A stretch of 7,888 bases of DNA from Holophagaceae bacterium UBA706 (lineage in GTDB: Bacteria > Acidobacteriota > Holophagae > Holophagales > Holophagaceae): contig DBME01000029.1 in assembly GCA_002298155.1 (NCBI GenBank), positions 1 through 7,888 on the forward strand, in the 5' to 3' direction. Shown one piece after another: positions 6,706 to 7,888 of this stretch. Position numbers and translations under genes: made by a program. Below the pieces are notes generated by a model. The model saw only the letters and a program-made list of their open reading frames with translations, was not told the origin of the DNA and did not search any database. Positions within the stretch are counted from its first letter, which is position 1, and each line of letters opens with the position of its first letter.

Positions 6706-6815
6706 AAACTTGCTTAAAGTCTGGGTCCCCTCTGACGTCCCGCAAGGGGTAATACGCAACTTCAAGATACGGGTAATGGTTAGAAGGTCCGCTCACCTCC
6801 GGGGTGGAAGGTGGT

Positions 6816-6904
6816 AAAAAACGATCATTGGTCTCTAGCCGCGGTAGCGGCTGATGCGGGAGCATCCTGGGGCTCCACCCCGTTTATGATCGATTGCTTC
6901 AATC
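6816..6904. ncRNA. Candidate structured RNA: 7-bp stem enclosing three hairpins
   Basis: CGATCAT (6822-6828) pairs with ATGATCG (6886-6892) and encloses three perfect hairpins in 57 bases. These are AGCCGC-GGTA-GCGGCT (6837-6852), directly abutting GATGC-GGGA-GCATC (6853-6866, a GNRA-type loop on the plus strand), then GGGG-CTCCA-CCCC (6869-6881). A further hairpin, GATTG-CTT-CAATC (6892-6904), follows. On the plus strand it would sit in the leader of the PRC-barrel gene, ending about 135 bases before its start. On the minus strand the closing stem is followed immediately by six U (6816-6821), as at the end of an intrinsically terminated small RNA. The overall size (71 bases) and 7-bp outer stem recall a tRNA, but the 4- to 5-base loops rule out a normal tRNA. 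I do not recognise it as a known riboswitch or ribozyme. The pairing is seen; an RNA function is inference, and the strand is undecided. Confidence 0.4.
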
Positions 6905-6916
6905 TGATGGGTTGAT

Positions 6917-6937
6917 GCAGGGCCCACCGGGGCCTGC
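6917..6937 (+). other. Strong hairpin in the PRC-barrel gene leader
   Basis: GCAGGGCCC (6917-6925) and GGGGCCTGC (6929-6937) pair over nine positions with one G-G mismatch and a 3-base ACC loop. There is no T run after it. It adds to the folded leader between the multibranch element and the PRC-barrel start and could affect transcription or translation of that gene. Confidence 0.35.
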
Positions 6938-6972
6938 GCCCCAAAAGGCTCGGCTCCAGGGGGGTTGGGCTT

Positions 6973-6988
6973 TGGCCTCGAACCTGCT
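6973..6988 (+). promoter_or_regulatory. Weak sigma54-type -24/-12 candidate
   Basis: TGGC (6973-6976) and TGCT (6985-6988) place GG and GC exactly 10 bases apart, as sigma54 promoters require. A start near 6999 would leave the AAGGAG ribosome site intact. The bases between match the consensus poorly, and such spacing arises by chance in GC-rich DNA. Treat it as a possibility only. Confidence 0.15.
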
Positions 6989-7028
6989 TCGTCGGGTGGA
7001 ACCCCCCTTCGGGAAGGAGATCCTGACC

Positions 7029-7811
7029 ATGTTGCGAAGCTTGAAGAGCCTGGATGATTTCGACGTGCGCGGCACGGACGGGGCCATCGGCAAGGTGCGG
7101 AATTTCTACTTTGACGATGAACGCTGGGTCGTTCGGTACCTGATCGTCGATACGGGCGGGTTCTGGGGAAAGGTCCATCAAGTCCTCATCTCGCCTGCGG
7201 CCTTCGGCAAGGCGGACTGGTCCACCCGGACCTTCAACCTGCGCATGAGCCGGGACAAGGTGCGGAACAGTCCCGGCATCGATCTGGACAAGCCGGTCTC
7301 CCGCCAGTTCGAGCAGGAGTACAACCGCTACTACGGCTGGCCCACCTACTGGGGCTCCGATGGGATCTGGGGACAGTGGACCTATCCGGCCGAACTGGCC
7401 CTGGGTTCGGTGCAGGAGCTCACCCCCGAGGAATTGGATGGGGATCCGCACCTGCGCAGTTCCGGAGAAGTGTGCGGCTACCATGTGCAGGCCACGGACG
7501 AGGAGATCGGGCATGTGGACGACGTCATCGTGGATGATGAAACCTGGTCCATCCGCTACCTGGTGGTCGACACCAGCAACTGGGGCATGGGGAAGAAGGT
7601 CCTGATCGCGCAGCCCTGGCTCCAGGGGATCAGCTGGGCCGATCGCAAGGTGGCCATCACCCTTCCGAAGGATGCGATCCTGGAGAGCCCCGAATGGTTG
7701 CCCGGCCAACCGGTTAATCGCGAATATGAAATGCGTCTCTACGACTACTACGGCCGCCCCGCCTATTGGCCGGAGGAACACCCGGCCCCCACGGATTCCC
7801 AGATCGTTTGA
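7029..7811 (+). CDS. Tandem PRC-barrel-like domain protein
   Basis: This 260-residue protein starts at ATG 7029, with a strong AAGGAG (7014-7019) nine bases upstream, one of the best ribosome sites in the window. It contains two copies of the same unit. Copy 1 (~16-108) has TDGAIGKVRNFYFDDERW and VVRYLIVDT; copy 2 (~155-247) has TDEEIGHVDDVIVDDETW and SIRYLVVDT. The D-x-x-I-G-x-V and R-Y-L-(I/V)-V-D-T strands are the hallmark of PRC-barrel domains, small beta-barrels found in RimM, the photosynthetic reaction-centre H subunit and many uncharacterised bacterial proteins. Each copy ends with a YYG-x-P-x-YW motif (YYGWPTYW, YYGRPAYW). There is no signal peptide or membrane segment. Such two-domain proteins are common in environmental bacteria and are often thought stress-related, but no molecular function is established. 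It probably forms its own transcription unit, with a terminator candidate just downstream. Confidence 0.85.
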   Translation: MLRSLKSLDDFDVRGTDGAIGKVRNFYFDDERWVVRYLIVDTGGFWGKVHQVLISPAAFGKADWSTRTFNLRMSRDKVRNSPGIDLDKPVSRQFEQEYNRYYGWPTYWGSDGIWGQWTYPAELALGSVQELTPEELDGDPHLRSSGEVCGYHVQATDEEIGHVDDVIVDDETWSIRYLVVDTSNWGMGKKVLIAQPWLQGISWADRKVAITLPKDAILESPEWLPGQPVNREYEMRLYDYYGRPAYWPEEHPAPTDSQIV

Positions 7812-7814
7812 GCC

Positions 7815-7841
7815 CGGGCGGTTGGGCCGGGTGCCCGTTTT
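7815..7841 (+). terminator. Probable intrinsic terminator of the PRC-barrel gene
   Basis: CGGGC (7815-7819) pairs with GCCCG (7833-7837), and TTTT follows at 7838-7841, four bases after the stop codon begins the gap. An alternative inner pairing, CCCGG (7813-7817) with CCGGG (7827-7831), is also possible. The T run is short (TTTTCGTT), so it may be leaky. Confidence 0.5.
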
Positions 7842-7851
7842 CGTTAAAAGT

Positions 7852-7888
7852 GCCTGGCCCGGAGCGACGAAGGAGCGCAGGGCCAGGC
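7852..7888. repeat. 9-bp inverted repeat, REP-like or second terminator, cut by window edge
   Basis: GCCTGGCCC (7852-7860) and GGGCCAGGC (7880-7888) are perfect reverse complements around a 19-base loop that carries GGAGCG twice. The left arm is preceded by AAAAGT. If the bases beyond the edge read ACTTTT, the stem would extend and become a bidirectional terminator. GTGCCTG-type palindromes of this form also occur as dispersed repeats in several bacterial genomes, so a REP-like element is the alternative. Confidence 0.5.

Larger units (their letters stand above)
6585..7028. other. Divergent intergenic region rich in stem-loops
   Basis: These 444 bases separate the divergent YtxH-like and PRC-barrel genes, and I find no convincing coding frame. 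They hold an 8-bp inverted repeat (6671-6705), a weaker CCCCT/AGGGG stem (6727-6731 and 6745-6749), two GGGTAAT copies 24 bases apart (6747 and 6771), the multibranch element at 6816-6904, a long hairpin (6917-6937) and a possible sigma54-type site (6973-6988). The 6700-6830 stretch is less GC-rich than the genes and probably contains promoters, but I could not pick a convincing sigma70 pair on either strand. The density of perfect short stems is higher than in the other intergenic region. Confidence 0.5.

Noticed and set aside
6850..6881. Hammerhead ribozyme, suggested by CTGATG
   Set aside because: The conserved GAAA strand and the required three-stem arrangement around the core are missing.
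6822..6892. tRNA gene
   Set aside because: Size and the 7-bp outer stem fit, but the three inner hairpins have 4- to 5-base loops, there is no T-loop consensus, and no 7-base anticodon loop exists.
6825..7781. Minus-strand open frame (318 codons) opposite the PRC-barrel gene
   Set aside because: The plus-strand frame has a strong ribosome site and a recognised duplicated domain. The antisense frame has neither and runs through the structured intergenic element.

Overview
This 7.9-kb window is high-GC bacterial chromosome. It carries six complete protein genes, one partial gene at the left edge, and two gene-free stretches of more than 400 bases. The codon style, the PRC-barrel, YtxH and hybrid-kinase mix, and the compact layout suggest an environmental Gram-negative bacterium. 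A Holophaga/Geothrix-type acidobacterium is my best guess, but this is inference from general character and no marker gene is present. I see no insertion sequence, CRISPR array, rRNA, standard tRNA or phage gene.

Left part (1-3338, minus strand): a carbohydrate cluster read right to left. A PIG-L family N-deacetylase (2682-3338) overlaps by 4 bases (ATGA) a family-4 glycosyltransferase (1543-2685). A GH100-like glycosidase (338-1498) follows 44 bases later. After 109 bases comes the start of a secreted, HEAT-repeat-like protein (1-228 and beyond). In that last gene the signal peptide and the mature part lie in different frames, which points to a one-base indel in a C run at 165-168.

Middle (3339-5521): a 416-base divergent intergenic region holds a good sigma70-like promoter (TTGCTA-17-TATATT) overlapped by a near-perfect dyad. 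It is followed by a soluble hybrid histidine kinase with coiled coil, PAS, HisKA, HATPase and receiver domains (3755-5521, plus strand). The kinase ends 9 bases from the end of a convergent two-gene minus-strand unit: a small YtxH-like membrane protein (6246-6584) followed after 4 bases by an alpha/beta hydrolase (5531-6241).

Right part (6585-7888): a 444-base divergent intergenic region is unusually rich in stem-loops. The most striking is a compact multibranch element at 6822-6892: a 7-bp closing stem around three perfect hairpins, with a run of six A on one flank that reads as a U6 tract on the minus strand. Downstream is a protein made of two tandem PRC-barrel-like repeats (7029-7811, plus). 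It is followed by a probable terminator and then a 9-bp perfect inverted repeat that runs into the window edge.

The clearest functional link between genes is PIG-L/GT4/GH100, which suggests assembly and trimming of a glycoconjugate or sugar metabolite. The multibranch element at 6816-6904 is the best candidate for something undescribed.
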